Positions 12,811 to 25,333 of a stretch of DNA of 64,000 nucleotides are shown here, in pieces. How positions within the stretch are numbered: position 1 is the first letter of the stretch; each line of letters starts with the position of its first letter. The position numbers and the translations under genes are program-made. The notes under the pieces were generated by a model. That model saw nothing but the letters and a program-made list of their open reading frames with translations, did not search any database and had not been told where the DNA came from. This stretch comes from Sipunculus nudus. Lineage: Eukaryota; Annelida; Sipuncula; Golfingiida; Sipunculidae. The DNA is taken from assembly GCA_026874595.1 (NCBI GenBank), contig CM049309.1, forward strand, positions 90,728,723 through 90,792,722. The letters are read 5' to 3'.

Positions 12811-14998
12811 CAGCTGTCCTGGAGACCTATCAGTTTATTGAACGTTGACTTAAAAATATTAAGCAAAGTTTTGGCAGAGAGATTAAAAAAATGTTTACCG
12901 ATACTGATAGATGAAGACCAAAGTGCATTTGTGAAAGGTAGGAGAATTTCTGATACAAACTGCCTTATCAGAGATATATTAGATTTTTGTTGTCTGGAAA
13001 AGAAAAAGGCTATTATTTTCGTAATAGATTTTGCAGCAGCCTTTGATAGTATTGATCATGTATTTCTATTCACTGCTTTAAAGAAATTTGGCTTTGGGAG
13101 TACATTCTTACGGTGGATTAATGTATTGCAAAATAACTTGGAAAGCTGTGTAATGAACAATGGGTACAGCACTTGGTATTTTAATTTGGAACGAGGAACA
13201 AGACAAGGAGAACCATTGGCCCCATATCTTTTTATATTGGTGATTGAAATGTTAGCAATAATGATTCGCCAATCTAGTAAGGTAAAAGGTATAAGTATAA
13301 ACGGTTCTGAAATAAAGCAATGCATGTATGCAGACGACACAACCTTTTTTCTAAGGGATTCAGAATCTATGAAAGAGGTTAGATTAATTTTGAAACAATT
13401 TGAGAAGATTTCATCTCTCGAAATAAATTACAACAAATGTGAAGCTGCCTGGCTTGGTACTAGCACGGATATACCGTCGGTGAAGATGACATTAAATGGG
13501 TCAACTTACGTAAAGACGCAATTAAAATTTTAGGGATTTATTATACATATGACACTACACTTTCTAATACTTTAAATTTTGATAGGATTCACAATAAAAT
13601 GGAAGTCCTTTTTAATATCTGGAAACAAAGAGCATTGACAATATACGGGAGAAATACAATAGTTAAAGCTTTAGGCATTTCGAAATTACTGTATGTTTCA
13701 TATATACTAGAACCTCCATCGAGCTTTGTTAAGAAAATTAAAAGCTGTATTTCAGACTTTATATGGTATGGAAGAAAGCCGAAAATTAAATATGAGGTTC
13801 TTTTAAACGGCAGAGACGTAGGGGGCATTAGATTGCCAGATATAAGTACTATTATAGAAACACAAAGAATAATGTGGGTTGTTAGAATGAAGTTATTGAA
13901 GAAAGCAAAATGTATTGAAATACCGAATCACTTCTTAAGAAGTGTAGGAGGAGTGCCAAATATATCAGTTAATTTTGACATTAGTTGTATAAAAAGAACT
14001 GTATCAAAGTTCTATCAGCACTGCTTACTGGCATGGTCAAATTTTACCTCTATAGAACCTATTAATTCTGAGACCATATTAAAACAACAGCTGTCGAATA
14101 ATAAATATATATTGCTAGGAGGAAGATCGGTATATATTAAATATTTAGATGATATAGGCATCAGATTTATATACCAAATATTACATGATGATGGTCGGAA
14201 AAAAGAATTTTCACAAGTGATTCCCGTTAGTACTGTTTATTCTTCTTACTTTATTCACTGGAGAGGGTTACAGGAGGCGGTTCCACCGAATTGGAGAGAA
14301 AGTATTAAAACAGGCTTGTCTAATGATGATATGTTATCTGACGAAATAATACCTATGGGGGATATATTTATTAATCTAGAGAAACTAAATTTTAAGCAAG
14401 TGTATAATCGATCGATCCTGAAAAAATAGAAGAACCAGTGAACAAAGTAAATCTCCAACGAGATTTAACCAACGATTTCTGTTGGAAGAAAGCTGTGAAG
14501 CATATATATGAAACAACAAAGGACATGTATTTGAGGCAATTCCAATTTAAAATTCTACATAATATTTTGACTGTTAACGAGAAGTTATATATATGGAGAT
14601 TAACAGATAGCAATAGATGCTCATATTGTTTCATGGATACGGAATCTGTTTGTCATCTTTTTTGTGAATGTTTTTTGACCAAAGCTCTTTATTTCAATAT
14701 TATAAGTTGGGCCAGTCGAGCAAGGATTTATATGCCAGCATTAACGAGAGAAATAATATATTCAGGGTGTTCAAGTGATGTTCCATACAAAAAGCTAATT
14801 GATATGTTTATATTGACATATAAGTTCGTTATTTTTAAATATCGTAAGCAAGGAAGGGTCCCTTCGCTCTTTATATTTATCAAGTATATAAAAGATAAAG
14901 AATTAATCGAGCGTAAGGTAGCAGAAAAAGAAAGAGAAGAACATAAATATGTGGGAAAATGGGGGAAAATACTCTCCATTTTAAATACCAAATGTTAA
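12811..14998 (+). pseudogene. LINE ORF2 remnant: reverse transcriptase and C-terminal zinc knuckle
   Basis: Three consecutive frames together give one ORF2-like protein. RT motif A is FVIDF...AFDS (13,018-13,050) and motif B RGTRQGEPLAP starts at 13,192. YADD (13,327-13,338) holds the catalytic aspartates, and motif D is LEINYNKCEA. Thus the active-site Asp residues are preserved. Motif A reads DFAAAFDS, where the family usually has Lys before AFD. One frameshift lies between about 13,505 and 13,530 and a second near 14,415; the reading frame resumes as KILGIYYTYD and EKIEEPV respectively. The C-terminal part has a CX2CX8HX4C knuckle (14,618-14,671). Stop TAA is at 14,996. It is dead as a protein because of the frameshifts and missing endonuclease. 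Assignment to L1/Tx1-like is from motif flavour, not a tree. Confidence 0.85.
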
Positions 14999-15230
14999 AT
15001 CTGAGGATTGTCGTTTGAATTGTCTTCGTGTTAAATGATTTTGTATATAATTATGTTATTTTGTATTGAACCATATTTAGTTCACTTTGAGCTCGATTTA
15101 ATGATGGGATGTCGATGATGAAAGAGAATAAAATATATGAAATATAAAAAAAATGAAATATTCTGAGGCATTCCAAAAAGAAGGAACAGGAAAAAAAAGA
15201 AAAAGAAAAAAAAAAGAAAAAAAAAAGCTG
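12811..15230 (+). mobile_element. 5'-truncated LINE, L1/Tx1-like group
   Basis: A non-LTR retrotransposon copy begins inside the reverse transcriptase domain at QLSWRPISLLN (12,811) and runs through the thumb, C-terminal domain and a short 3' UTR. An A-rich tail follows (ATAAAATATATGAAATATA near 15,130, then A-rich to 15,229). The apurinic-like endonuclease domain and ORF1 are absent, as expected from incomplete target-primed reverse transcription. It starts only about 95 bases after the right end of the PIF-like element. Target duplications could not be fixed. Confidence 0.85.
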
Positions 15231-17589
15231 TCAGTATTGAAAAAAAGTATGAAAGTAAAAAACTAGAGTCTTGTGTTTTCAGCAATTCCCCATCAGGGCT
15301 GCTTGAAACATAAATAAACAGGGTCCTGGACCAATTGTCGAGCCTGGGAAAACAGAAGTTTACAATTGTCTTCATGCAAGCACAAACAAAAGGTCGTGAA
15401 TAGGTTGCATCAATAAACACTGTACCATGGGGTCCATGGTGGGCCGCACAGAGACTTACGTGTATATGAATCTATAAAAACTAGAATTTTTATGTCTACA
15501 TGTATGAAACATTGGCAGAGAGAAAGCCACATATTTCTACGAGGCAGTGTCCCCTTTATGCATTGTTATTCACTGAGAGCTAAACTGAAATGACAACACT
15601 AAAATTGTCAATATCCATTTATGCACTAAAATGAAGCCATCTTTAAAAATCCCAATCGATCATAGGAAATTAATAAAGAGGAAATCTCTGGTTCTCTCAA
15701 CTCCTGATGTTATATACCCACTCCCATTAAATCGACATAAAATGAACATTTGACACACAGATATAACTGGCGGCATAACGGATCATATTAAGCAATAGAA
15801 GACATTGCGATTTCCAATTTTTTTCCGCCCCGGCCTCTGTACATTCTCATTAACAATCATTCTTCAGATTTCCAGCGACGCCATCAGCAGACGATATCCG
15901 GTAAGGTTTATGGCGGGACCACCTGTGAAGGTTTAATTGGCATGTAAGTCGATTTCACCCGCGGGTAACGGTGTGTTAGTGATACCAGTCTGAAGAATTT
16001 TCGGCGGGCGCTTGGGACCGACTGGTTGGTCGAGAGGACACATTGGTCTCAGTGTAATTACAACTATCTTTTCATGTGCTCATGGTTGAATTAAATATTT
16101 AAATTTTGGTTCAGGATTTTTTTATATACACCAATATATATCCTGTAAATTTCTGAAACTGCATAATATATATACAAGAAAAAAAAAAGTTTTTGTTGTG
16201 CAATGTTCAATTGATATATAAAAGCGTTCATGGCAAATGCACTTTGTGAGTTGCATTTTAACAGTTAACTTGTGGCTATAGGCCTACATCGTTAACAGTG
16301 CTCTTGTTAATGTCTTTGTGAGTGGCATTGAGGACGGGCCTAAGAACTCTTGCTGATAAGCTTTTAACTTAACGTCAAGACTCAAGGATGTTAAAACAGC
16401 CAAGTCAAACCATGGGGCAAGAAGACCCGGGGGAGGGGGTAAGGGGGCGGGGGTCGTTGAGGGAACAGCGGGCTGGTTGGAGGGGCTGAGGGGCCGGGCT
16501 AGTGGTGGGTTCAGGATCTAAAGTTTTCTTTTTTGTCGATAGGAAGAAATAACATAAAGTCACCATTCATTCAATTTTGTATCTATCTATCTAGATCCTA
16601 TATATATATATATGAGACCCGTCAATCTGGCCGTAAAGTGAATAATATTTATATTGTTAACAGGTAGGGTACCAAAAATTACGCATTTACACTTTCAGCA
16701 ACTGGTGTAAATTTTCTTTGGCAAGTTTGTCTTATGTGGCCATAATCGCGAAAAATCAGGTGAGAGGGGTGGTGGAACGAACTATGGATGGTCCACCGGC
16801 TCGTAAATGTCAACCGTTCCCACACTCGACCTTGCAGCACATGCCTCTTAAAATCAAGACAGACATTGATGTAGCAAGCGTGGATTTTCCTAATACACTA
16901 GAATGCTTTAATAAATAAAGTTCCAAAATCAGACTTAAAGCTTAATGATAATTTCATATTCGAGGATTTCTCTTTATCAGGCATAATATTCGCGCAATTT
17001 AAAAAGGGTGAGATAAGGTGTATTTGCGTTACTAACAATCAAAATTAAAACTGAGCTCAATGTATAATTTAAAAATAACAATTAACGCTTAATGTTTGTC
17101 CACGAGAGATTACCCGTGTTTAGTTATCACTCATGATAAATGTTGACTTGAAATTCCCGGGTCACCTATTGTCCAGTATGTAATCCCAGTCTGAAGATAA
17201 AAAAAAAACACCACAACCTGTGATTGTCATTCTATTTGTAAGATAATAAATGGCTGGATGACATGTTTTGAACAAATTGCAGCGAATAATGACAGAGACT
17301 AAAATGATAAATAATGTAAAGAAAAAAATGAGTGAGAAATTAATAATTAATATTTTAAATTCTATTTCGGTTTTATAAAGAAAAATATAAAGAATTATTC
17401 AGGATTTCGGTAGTAAAAAAACCCAGGGGATGAGCTGCCCCCGGGGCTAGGCTCTCGACGCTGCTGTATCTTGTCACCGTGCACCAAAAATGTGTAGTTG
17501 TCTAATATATACATGTGACTAGTTTAATATGCATTGGATATGTATCGCTGAAATTACCATCGCACAGTTGAAGAGGTCATGGGGTATAT
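15231..17589. other. gene-free stretch
   Basis: No convincing exon was found. It contains a short (TA)n tract near 16,600, a G-rich block at 16,425-16,505 listed separately, and generic AT-rich DNA. A weak CAG|GTGAG donor at about 16,760 is not supported by a good upstream exon. Confidence 0.55.
16429..16453 (+). other. strong intramolecular G-quadruplex motif
   Basis: Four runs of exactly five G (16,429-16,433, 16,435-16,439, 16,443-16,447, 16,449-16,453) are separated by loops of 1, 3 and 1 bases. Further G runs follow to about 16,505. Short loops and five-tetrad stems predict a very stable parallel quadruplex on the plus strand. Whether it is used in transcription or replication cannot be told from sequence. 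Confidence 0.8.
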
Positions 17590-18309
17590 TTATATAATAT
17601 TTATTAGTATTTATAAAGCGCTTATCCAGTGAACTGCACACAGGCGCTAATGCAAAAAAAAAAAAAGAAATAATAAAAGGTAAAGTTAATCCATAAAAAT
17701 CCCTAATTTATGCAAGTCCAAGGTAAAAATCAATAAAAATATAGCTAAATGGTGATAACATATACCAGTCATGTTCAGAAACAAGCGTTATGTAATATCA
17801 AACAGCTACTGGATCTTAATCCAGGAATTTTTTTTCCATATTTGTACAGCCTATAATCATATTTTTAAACGAACGTCTTCAGTTATTTTGTTAACTGTTC
17901 AAGTGTAGTGCGTTTCGTACGTCATCTGGTAAGCTGTTCTTGATCTCAGGTGCGTCATGTGATCTCACTCCGAAGGTCTTGAGATTATTTGATGGCACTT
18001 CTAGACGATTTCTACCGCCAGGTACAGTAGTAGCTCTGTATAATGTAAGTTCAGACAAGGTCGATGCAAGATCATGCAGAGGATTACATATATGCAAGTA
18101 AAACGAATGCAAGTAAAGCTACCTTGCTCTGTATTTGTGATATATACCGGGAGCCGGTGAAGATCGTGGAGCACAAGTGTAATGTGTGATTGTAGCAGTG
18201 TTTTGTTCTCGCTGAAGACGTTCAAAGAGGTTCCATGGGAGACCGCGCAGGAGATGCTACCATGATGAATAAAAAGGAACAATATAGTGTACACTAATTC
18301 CCAACCCAA
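17590..18309 (-). mobile_element. 3' fragment of a CR1/L2/I-group LINE
   Basis: On the minus strand, HITLVLHDLHRLPVY (about 18,186-18,142) corresponds to the conserved post-RT segment of the type ITPVL..LHWLPV. After a frameshift, NNLKTFGVRSHDAP...NSLPDDVR (from about 17,989) is the C-terminal signature of CR1/L2/I-like ORF2 proteins (usually AAPKLWNSLP..IR). A further frameshift gives LKTFV then a stop near 17,870, the normal end. The 3' UTR continues to a tail GCGCTTTATAAATACTAAT followed by AAATATT-like repeats (about 17,590-17,640), typical of these LINEs. Only about 720 bp is left and it is frameshifted at least twice. Confidence 0.7.
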
Positions 18310-18949
18310 CCATTTAATTCATATTTCATATATTTCAGTATTTCAGGACTTAAGACATTGATACATGACCAAATATTTTTCTTTGTTTATGACATGTTTG
18401 CTTAAGAATACCGTCTCAAGGAAAATGATTATTTATGAACTTGTGAATTATTCAAGAAAGATTTATAATGACTACTTTGTCCAAATTTGATCCTTTAAAG
18501 ACTTTACAAAAACTGGGAAGACTAAATCAGACTTGCATGATTTGTAAATATGTAACATTTATAAGCATATGTATACACTGTTGATCCACATCGATAACGC
18601 TTTAACCCTATCCAGTTGAAGTCCGGCTATATTTTATCTACCGTCACTTTTATGTCCCGCTATATTAGCATGTCAGTGACGCAGAAGCACTATCTCTCAA
18701 TACAGAATTTAGGGTAAATCACGGTGCAGGAATTCTCATATTGATTTTTTCAATGGTACTTTTAGTCTGTGTTGGCTCCTGGGTCAAGTTGGTCGTCTAC
18801 CTTGTGTTACAATAGACCTGTATAAACTTAACCTATTTGCGGCCAATCATGAAGTTCACAACGATCCCAGTATGTCACGTTTTCATAATGTAATCATTTT
18901 TTTCTGAAATTTCTGAAAGTTTCGGGGATTTACGTCCATGTCTGCATTC
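18310..18949. other. gene-free stretch
   Basis: AT-rich DNA with no open frame of note, no repeat ends and no splice-bounded exon that I could support. Confidence 0.5.
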
Positions 18950-19674
18950 CTCATTTAATCTAATCAACGCTTAGTTGCTGGAGTTGCTTGTTTTTAGGGG
19001 ACAACAATTGTCGCCCACGTGCAACGATTAATGATGCGTTTTCATGTGTAAAGGAAATAAATCTTCATTAGCTTCTTAAATCATCTGGTTAATGAATTGT
19101 ATTAATTTGTATCCGTATTAATGCCCACTTGTCACGCGCACTTTATCCCCAATCCACTCCATTCTGCCCACGCATATTTCCCAATTCATCAAACATGGGA
19201 TGACCGAAACTATAGTTTTTTTACTCTTAAATACCAAAGTAACTCATTCATTTGAGGATGCTTGCAGCGGAGAAAGGTATTACAATATGGAAGCATTGTT
19301 ATGTCCACGAGGTTGATTAATCAGTCATAAACGAGGAATATATTAATAACTGTCAGTAGAATTAAATGCCAGATTCATTAAGGTGAAAGAAGCATACCGC
19401 AGTTGATTGACAATAAGGCCAAATTGACGTCTCGTTTATAGTAACAAAGTGAGCGCTCAGGAGAGGTCCCTTTTATATCCGTGACATTTGAAGTACTATT
19501 CATGCACTGGTTCATAAATTGGAAGGCCCGCGCAATTTAATGTACCTTATCTAGATACATTAATACATTGGAATGATATTTATTAATTTGTGAACATTAT
19601 GTTTCATCAGTCATTAAAGAAAATAAATAAATTTATCGTCATTAATTAATAGCAAATCAGTTATGAGACGAGTT

Positions 19675-19680
<6 letters not shown>
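18950..19680. promoter_or_regulatory. ATTA-rich block, possible developmental enhancer
   Basis: Homeodomain-core ATTA/TAAT motifs are dense here: GATTAATGATG, GTTAATGAATTG, GTATTAATG, GATTAATCAG, CATTAATTAATAG. They are mixed with an E-box CACGTG (about 19,016) and a PBX/HOX-like TTGATTGACA (about 19,403). The block carries no microsatellite and no transposon signature. AT-rich DNA will contain many ATTA by chance, so this is only a candidate that conservation would have to support. Confidence 0.2.

Positions 19681-19713
<33 letters not shown>
19681..19713. repeat. (CT)n microsatellite, about 33 bp
   Basis: An uninterrupted CT dinucleotide tract on the plus strand. Confidence 0.95.
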
Positions 19714-19716
<3 letters not shown>

Positions 19717-19859
19717 CACACCCATACTTGACATTATTTTTCGAGCAATGTGTATTAGAAGGTTAATGCAAAAAAAAATACATTGACCAAATTGAAGGTA
19801 TTTAGATCCCAAAGGCTAAATTAGTGAAATCCGAGTGTTGTTCATGTTTCCTTTAAAAT

Positions 19860-21050
19860 TAAAGGATGCAGTTGAAATGATAAACAAGACGACCAGAGGT
19901 CACGCGCAGCAGGAAACCAAAATCGGAAGATAACCAGAAGATGTCATAAAGACGACGAAGAGGAAGAAAATGAGCCATAGTTAGTAAAAATTGGACCAAA
20001 ATGGACAAAGTTACGATGGGAATTATTATTTTACGTGTTTTCGTGACCTTGAACTTGAACTTTGACCTATTTATAAACACACATACAGTTTCAAGAAATC
20101 GTTCCGATAGACGATAGGTGAAAGTTACAAAGTGATTCCTGGTAAACTCTGGCCTGTAATGCTATATAACAGTGACAAGAACCAAAAAGAAGGCAAAATT
20201 AAGGACAACTGACAAACAGATATACATTTTGACAAAGTGACACAAAGCTGACACCAGTTGACTAGACTTAGTTATACAAAAGACAAAGGGGAAAAAATTT
20301 AGCAAAGGTTTGTAAAGATAGGACTAGAATTGAAAAAGTTTTTAGGTAAATAACATTTTGAAGTGTTTTGAAGTGACAGACATACTTACAAATTGACACA
20401 AAGCTGAGACCAGATGACTTGACCAAGTTATGAAGAAAACTCAGAGGAAGAAAATTAGCTATAGTTTATGTTATTTAGGTTTATAGTTTTGGAGATATGG
20501 CCGAAAATTGATATGTTGTAGTGTTTCATGTGAAGCGCCCCGTAGCGGCTATTTCCCGAAACTGAAAAATCACTTTCGAGATATTCGTTTGTGACATAAG
20601 ATGTACCTGTTTCAAAGGGATTCCTGCAACACTGTAGAATGCTATATATCAGACACAAGAAGCAGAAAGAAGGCAAAATTGTGGACAACCGACAGCCAGA
20701 CAGACAAACTAACACAGTGACACAAAGTTGAGAAAAGATGACTTAACCATGTTATGCAACAGATGCAGAGGGAGAAAATGAGCCTAAGTTTTTGAAGATA
20801 GGACCAATGTTAACAAAGTTATGATGAAAATAATGTTTCGACGTTTTTCGATGACCTTGACTTTTGACCTATGATGATCAACAACAATAGGCTTCCAGGA
20901 TTTTTAACTTTCAATCAACCCTGTAAGTTTCAGATCGATTACTACTAAATTGTGGACAAGAGGCTACTGACAAAACACACAAACAGACATACGCAACCGA
21001 CCAACATGCTTGCAGAAATCGAAGATTTCCGGGAAGCAAAAAATGATTTT
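19860..21050. repeat. diverged partial tandem repeats of a dispersed family
   Basis: Segments of one repeat family recur. AGGAAGAAAATGAGCC / ATTGGACCAAAATGG / CGTGACCTTGAACTTG near 19,960-20,070 matches AGGGAGAAAATGAGCC / TAGGACCAATGTTAAC / GATGACCTTGACTTTTGACC near 20,770-20,870. Shorter versions lie near 20,250-20,380 and 20,410-20,490. A second segment (GATTCCTG...AATGCTATAT...AGAAGGCAAAATT) occurs at about 20,130-20,200 and 20,618-20,682, offset by about 490 bp. The right end (CAGATCGATTACTAC...ACAAACAGACATACG) resembles the ends of dispersed repeats common in marine invertebrates. No coding content is supported. Confidence 0.6.
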
Positions 21051-22837
21051 GTCTTTCATGCTCTTTGTATTATGCAGTAAACTAATTTGACATACTTCAT
21101 GTAACACAAAAACAACACCGCTCTTACCTGATTAAATGGGGCTACAGTTTGTATCATTTCAAAGTGCCCTGTCTCCTTTGTAACGTCAGTGTACAGATTT
21201 GTAGACCAATGAGCAAGCATGGATTGTTACTACACAGCACGCACGTGCAGCGCGGGGTTGATCAACCGTGACGACTGGACAGGAGTGATCAATATTTGAA
21301 CGTTCAGAGATATGACGATACGCCTTTTGGGGAAAAGGGGGGGGGGGGGAGGGGGGTTCAACACAGGAAGACAAATGAAAAACCTAGAAAAAGTCTCCAG
21401 GTATGTAAAAATGAGAGGTCCAGGCCGCTAAATTTTGTCAGAATCCCTTAGAAAAAGGTTGCGGCGGTCTTTCCATTTTCTCAAACGGTGTTATTTGAAT
21501 GATACTGGCCGAGGGCCAAAGCCATAGTTTTCTGCGTATAACACACTAACGTTTGATTTGGATCTTTGCGGAGGTATGTGCTGTTTTGATTACTTTCTAG
21601 TTTACTATTTAAGTTTGTCGCTGTAGTAAAATTTATGGCAGTAAAAGCATCAAGGTACATTATTGCGTTCAAGCATTGTTACGGCAACATTTGTAAAAGT
21701 GAATCTGATAGTGATGATAAACTGGAGTAAACACATAATTATATAATTATAGAAAAATGAGGAGGATCCGCAGGAACGCATTCGAGAAACCTGCAAATAA
21801 CAGCTTCATTAAAATCATATCATGACTTTCATTTGAAGTCATATTTAACATTTGTGTATATCCGTTTATGTATGATATGTTTTTTCATGTGTTCACTGAT
21901 GGGATGTCCAGCAAGAAACTCGAATCGGAAGCAAAGGCTCTGGTTTTCACGAGTTTAGAAGTATGATGTTTTTCAATTAATGTATATTTTTCTAATTATT
22001 TACTTTTCTACAGTTCCGTTTTGCTTTATACAAAAGTATCCAAGCAAAAATATTCCAAGCACACAGACTCAGTACCTCTCCTTCAGCTGTTTAACACTTT
22101 GTTATGGTTCTGCGTGTGAGTAAACACGGTCCACGTGTGTCTGTTGGACATAACAAGGTCGTGTGTGACCGGAGGTCCGATTTTGCGCTTGCGAGATAGA
22201 TCCCAAACAAGGAGTAGTACACGTCTGTGAAACACTGGTTGTGAATCTAAAAAGAAAATGAAAACAAACGCAGGTGGTGTTCGTACTCTGCTTATGTTGG
22301 CGAAAGACTTAATCCCTTATTTTCAAGAGATATTAGACAAAGTCGTTTTGTTATCTTCGGATGATTTTTAACCCTTCTGTTTTAATACATTTCTTCAACA
22401 ATACAACACATGGGTCGCAAGGACATTGAACATGGTTAACGGACAGTCAGTTTGTGTTTATTTCAAAACATCAGAAATTTGTATTGCTAAGTTTTGTCAC
22501 GTATTTTTCATTTTGTATAGCTGGTGCATGTTTTAAAAGAAACGTAACAAAAAAAATTGATTTAACAGTCGAACACTATCTGCTCTGTGGAGATGAAAAT
22601 AGGGTCCGTGTCCCCTAAAAAGAGTTTTATATAAACAAGTTACGCTTAATTACGCCTGTGGAATTTGGATTTCGTGGAATCTTTGTATTTTAAGTTAAGA
22701 TCTTTGGACCCTTATCCGGCTTCGTTTGAACACATCACATTAGACTATAATGTAACAGACCGTTATTGTTATTTCATCAAATCGGTTGATATTAATCAAA
22801 ACTCTCATGTAGATGTTATAGACCTCCAGTGCAGTAC
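21051..22837. other. gene-free stretch with a G run
   Basis: The only structured item is a G run interrupted by one A (21,337-21,356). Short frames on either strand have no domain signature. This stretch ends at the target duplication of the hAT-like element. Confidence 0.5.
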
Positions 22838-22899
22838 ACAGCATTCAGTGGCGTACCTAAGGGGGGGGGGGGGGGCGGCAGGGGCTGTCCGCCCCGGGC

Positions 22900-24330
22900 G
22901 GCACATTTTGGGGGGCTGCATTTCGGGGAATTAGTATAATGAGTGGCATAAGGAGTTGCTCAAAAAGTACAAATTTGGCTTATTTTGTCCAATTTGAAGT
23001 ATTTCAGGAATTATAAACTGGGCAGTGGAACCTACCAAATGATTAGCGAACAATTTGCACATATAGGGGAGGGGGCGGCATTTCGGTGAATTAGTTTAAT
23101 GAGTGGCATATGGAATTTCTAAAAAATGCAAATTTGGCTTTTTTGTCCCATTTCAAGTATTTTAGAGATTATAAACTGGGCAGTGGAATCTACAAAACGA
23201 TCAGCGAACGATTTGTTCATTTTAGGGGGCGGCATTTCTGGGATTTAGTATAATCAGTGGCATGAGGAGTTCCTCAAAAAGTTCAAATTTGCCCTTTTTG
23301 TCCCATTTTCAAGTATTCCTGGGATTATAAACTGGGCAGTGGAATCTACAAAATGATCAGCGAACGATTTGCACATTTTTGGGGGCGGCATTTATGGGAT
23401 TAAGTACATAATCAGTGGCATAAGGAGTTCCTCAAAAAGTACAAATTTGGCCTTTTTGTCCCATTTCAAGTATTTTAGAGATTATAAACTGGGGAGTTGG
23501 ACCTACAAAATGATCAGCGAACGATATGTACATTTGGTGTGTGTGTAGGGGGGGGGGGGGGTAGCATTTCTGGGATTTGGTATAATCAGTGGCATGAGGA
23601 GTTCCTTAAAAAGTTCAAATTTGGCCTTTTTGTCCCATTTTCTAGTATTCCAGGAATTATAAACTGGGCAGTGGATTCTACAAAATGATCAGCATACGAT
23701 TTGCACATTTTTGGGGGCGGCATTTATGGGATTAAGTACATAATCAGTGGCATAAGGAGTTCCTCAAAAAGTACAAATTTGGCCTTTTTGTCCCATTTCA
23801 AGTATTTTAGAGATTATAAACTGGGGAGTTGGACCTATAAAATGATCAGCGAACGATATGTACATTTGGTGTGTGTGTAGGGGGGGGGGTACCATTTCTG
23901 GGATTTAGTATAATCAGTGGCATGAAGAGTTCCTCAAAAAGTTTAAATTTGGCCTTTTTGTCCCATTTTTCAAGTATTCCAGGGATTATAAACTAGGCAG
24001 TGGAATCTACAAAATGATCAGCGAACGATTTGCACATTTTTGGGGGCGGCATTTATGGGATTAAGTACATAATCAATGGCATAAGGAGTTCCTCAAAAAG
24101 TACAAATTTGGCCTTTTTGTCCCATTTCAAGTATTTTAGAGATTATAAACTGGGGAGTTGGACCTATAAAATGATCAGCGAACGATATGTACATTTGGTG
24201 TGTGTGTAGGGGGGGGGGGTAGCATTTCTGGGATTAAGTATAATCAGTGGCATAAGGAGTTCCTCAAAAAGTACAAATTTGCCCTTTTTGTCCCATTTTC
24301 AAGAATCTCAGGATTAAAACTGGGCTCTGA
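22900..24330 (+). repeat. 157-175 bp tandem array inside the hAT-like element, dimeric
   Basis: The string TTATAAACTG recurs at 23,011, 23,169, 23,325, 23,482, 23,657, 23,814, 23,986 and 24,143. Spacings are 158, 156, 157, 175, 157, 172 and 157. Alternate units are more alike, giving a dimer of 329-332 bp; the longer member carries a GTGTGTGTAG plus G-run insertion. Each unit has a G-rich GGCGGCATTT start, GTGGCAT, TCCTCAAAAAGT, CTTTTTGTCCCATTT and AAATGATCAGCGAACGAT. The first unit is continuous with the subterminal sequence of the transposon, so the array appears to be an internal amplification of it. Confidence 0.85.
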
Positions 24331-25315
24331 AACCAACCAAATTATTTCTGGAAGGTCTCTATAGAGGCAAGATATACGCAAAAAAAAAGAACATATCTGT
24401 AGTTATTCTTTGTTAGATCTGTGGTCTTGCAATGTCGGAACGCCATCAAAAAACTGACTAATCATGCAAAGGCCAGCATTTCAGGGCGGTCGTGGTTTAC
24501 TGAAATCCCTGGCAGCAGCTGGTAATCACCAGGGAAAAACCCTGCCAGAAGACCAATGGCCCCCTGTGGTGGGGGTGGGGTGTCTGTTGTCCACATTGTG
24601 CGAACAATATTTTGACGAATTTTGTTGCTCTTTCCTTGGAAAGTATAAAGAATTTCCATTCTTGGACCCTAGAATTTCCGAAATTCCATGATATTTAAAC
24701 GGTCTGAAACAACCTGAAGTGCCCTTTTCAATGATTCTCCCATCTCTCACACCAGTCTCGTTAAAATACAGACATTTACACTATCATGTTTATAATGAGT
24801 ACTACCTAAATGCCTGTCTTTTGATTACCCAACATGACCTGCATGATCTTTTATATAACGTGAAAAAACACAACGAACACCCAGACCTATGTAGGAATTA
24901 TTTTAACTTTAAGATATAATTCTATTATAACTGTCCGACGGGATGAATTCCCCTTGCCGCTTAGCCACATGTTCAATATACGTATCAAGCATCAGTTTTA
25001 TTCTGAGAGTTCAAAACTTAAATTAAAGACAATTGTCGTATATTGTGACAAATTATTTAAAATTAAAATATAATATGTATTTAAATGATATACTTACTTG
25101 AAATTTATTTAAATACTTTATTGAATAACAAATAGTCATAAGTTAATAAATAAAACCTCGAGTTAAAGTGTGCATAATCACTATAATTCTAAAATGATTT
25201 TGATGTAGCCTTGAATTAAGGTATGCTTTTAACTTTGAGGAAATTTTGTTAAACCAAGTCAGTTTTTCCAAACATTTGATTTTTTATGTGAAAATATTAA
25301 ACATGCCCTGCCTAT

Positions 25316-25333
25316 ATATATATATATATATAT
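25316..25333. repeat. (TA)n microsatellite inside the hAT-like element
   Basis: A short uninterrupted TA dinucleotide tract in the AT-rich interior. Confidence 0.85.

Noticed and set aside
19859-20080. 73-codon minus-strand frame with a hydrophobic stretch
   Set aside because: It lies wholly in a diverged repeat family whose other copies in the window do not keep the frame.
24464-24919. Transposase remnant inside the hAT-like element
   Set aside because: The short frames show no BED finger, catalytic or dimerisation signature of hAT transposases.
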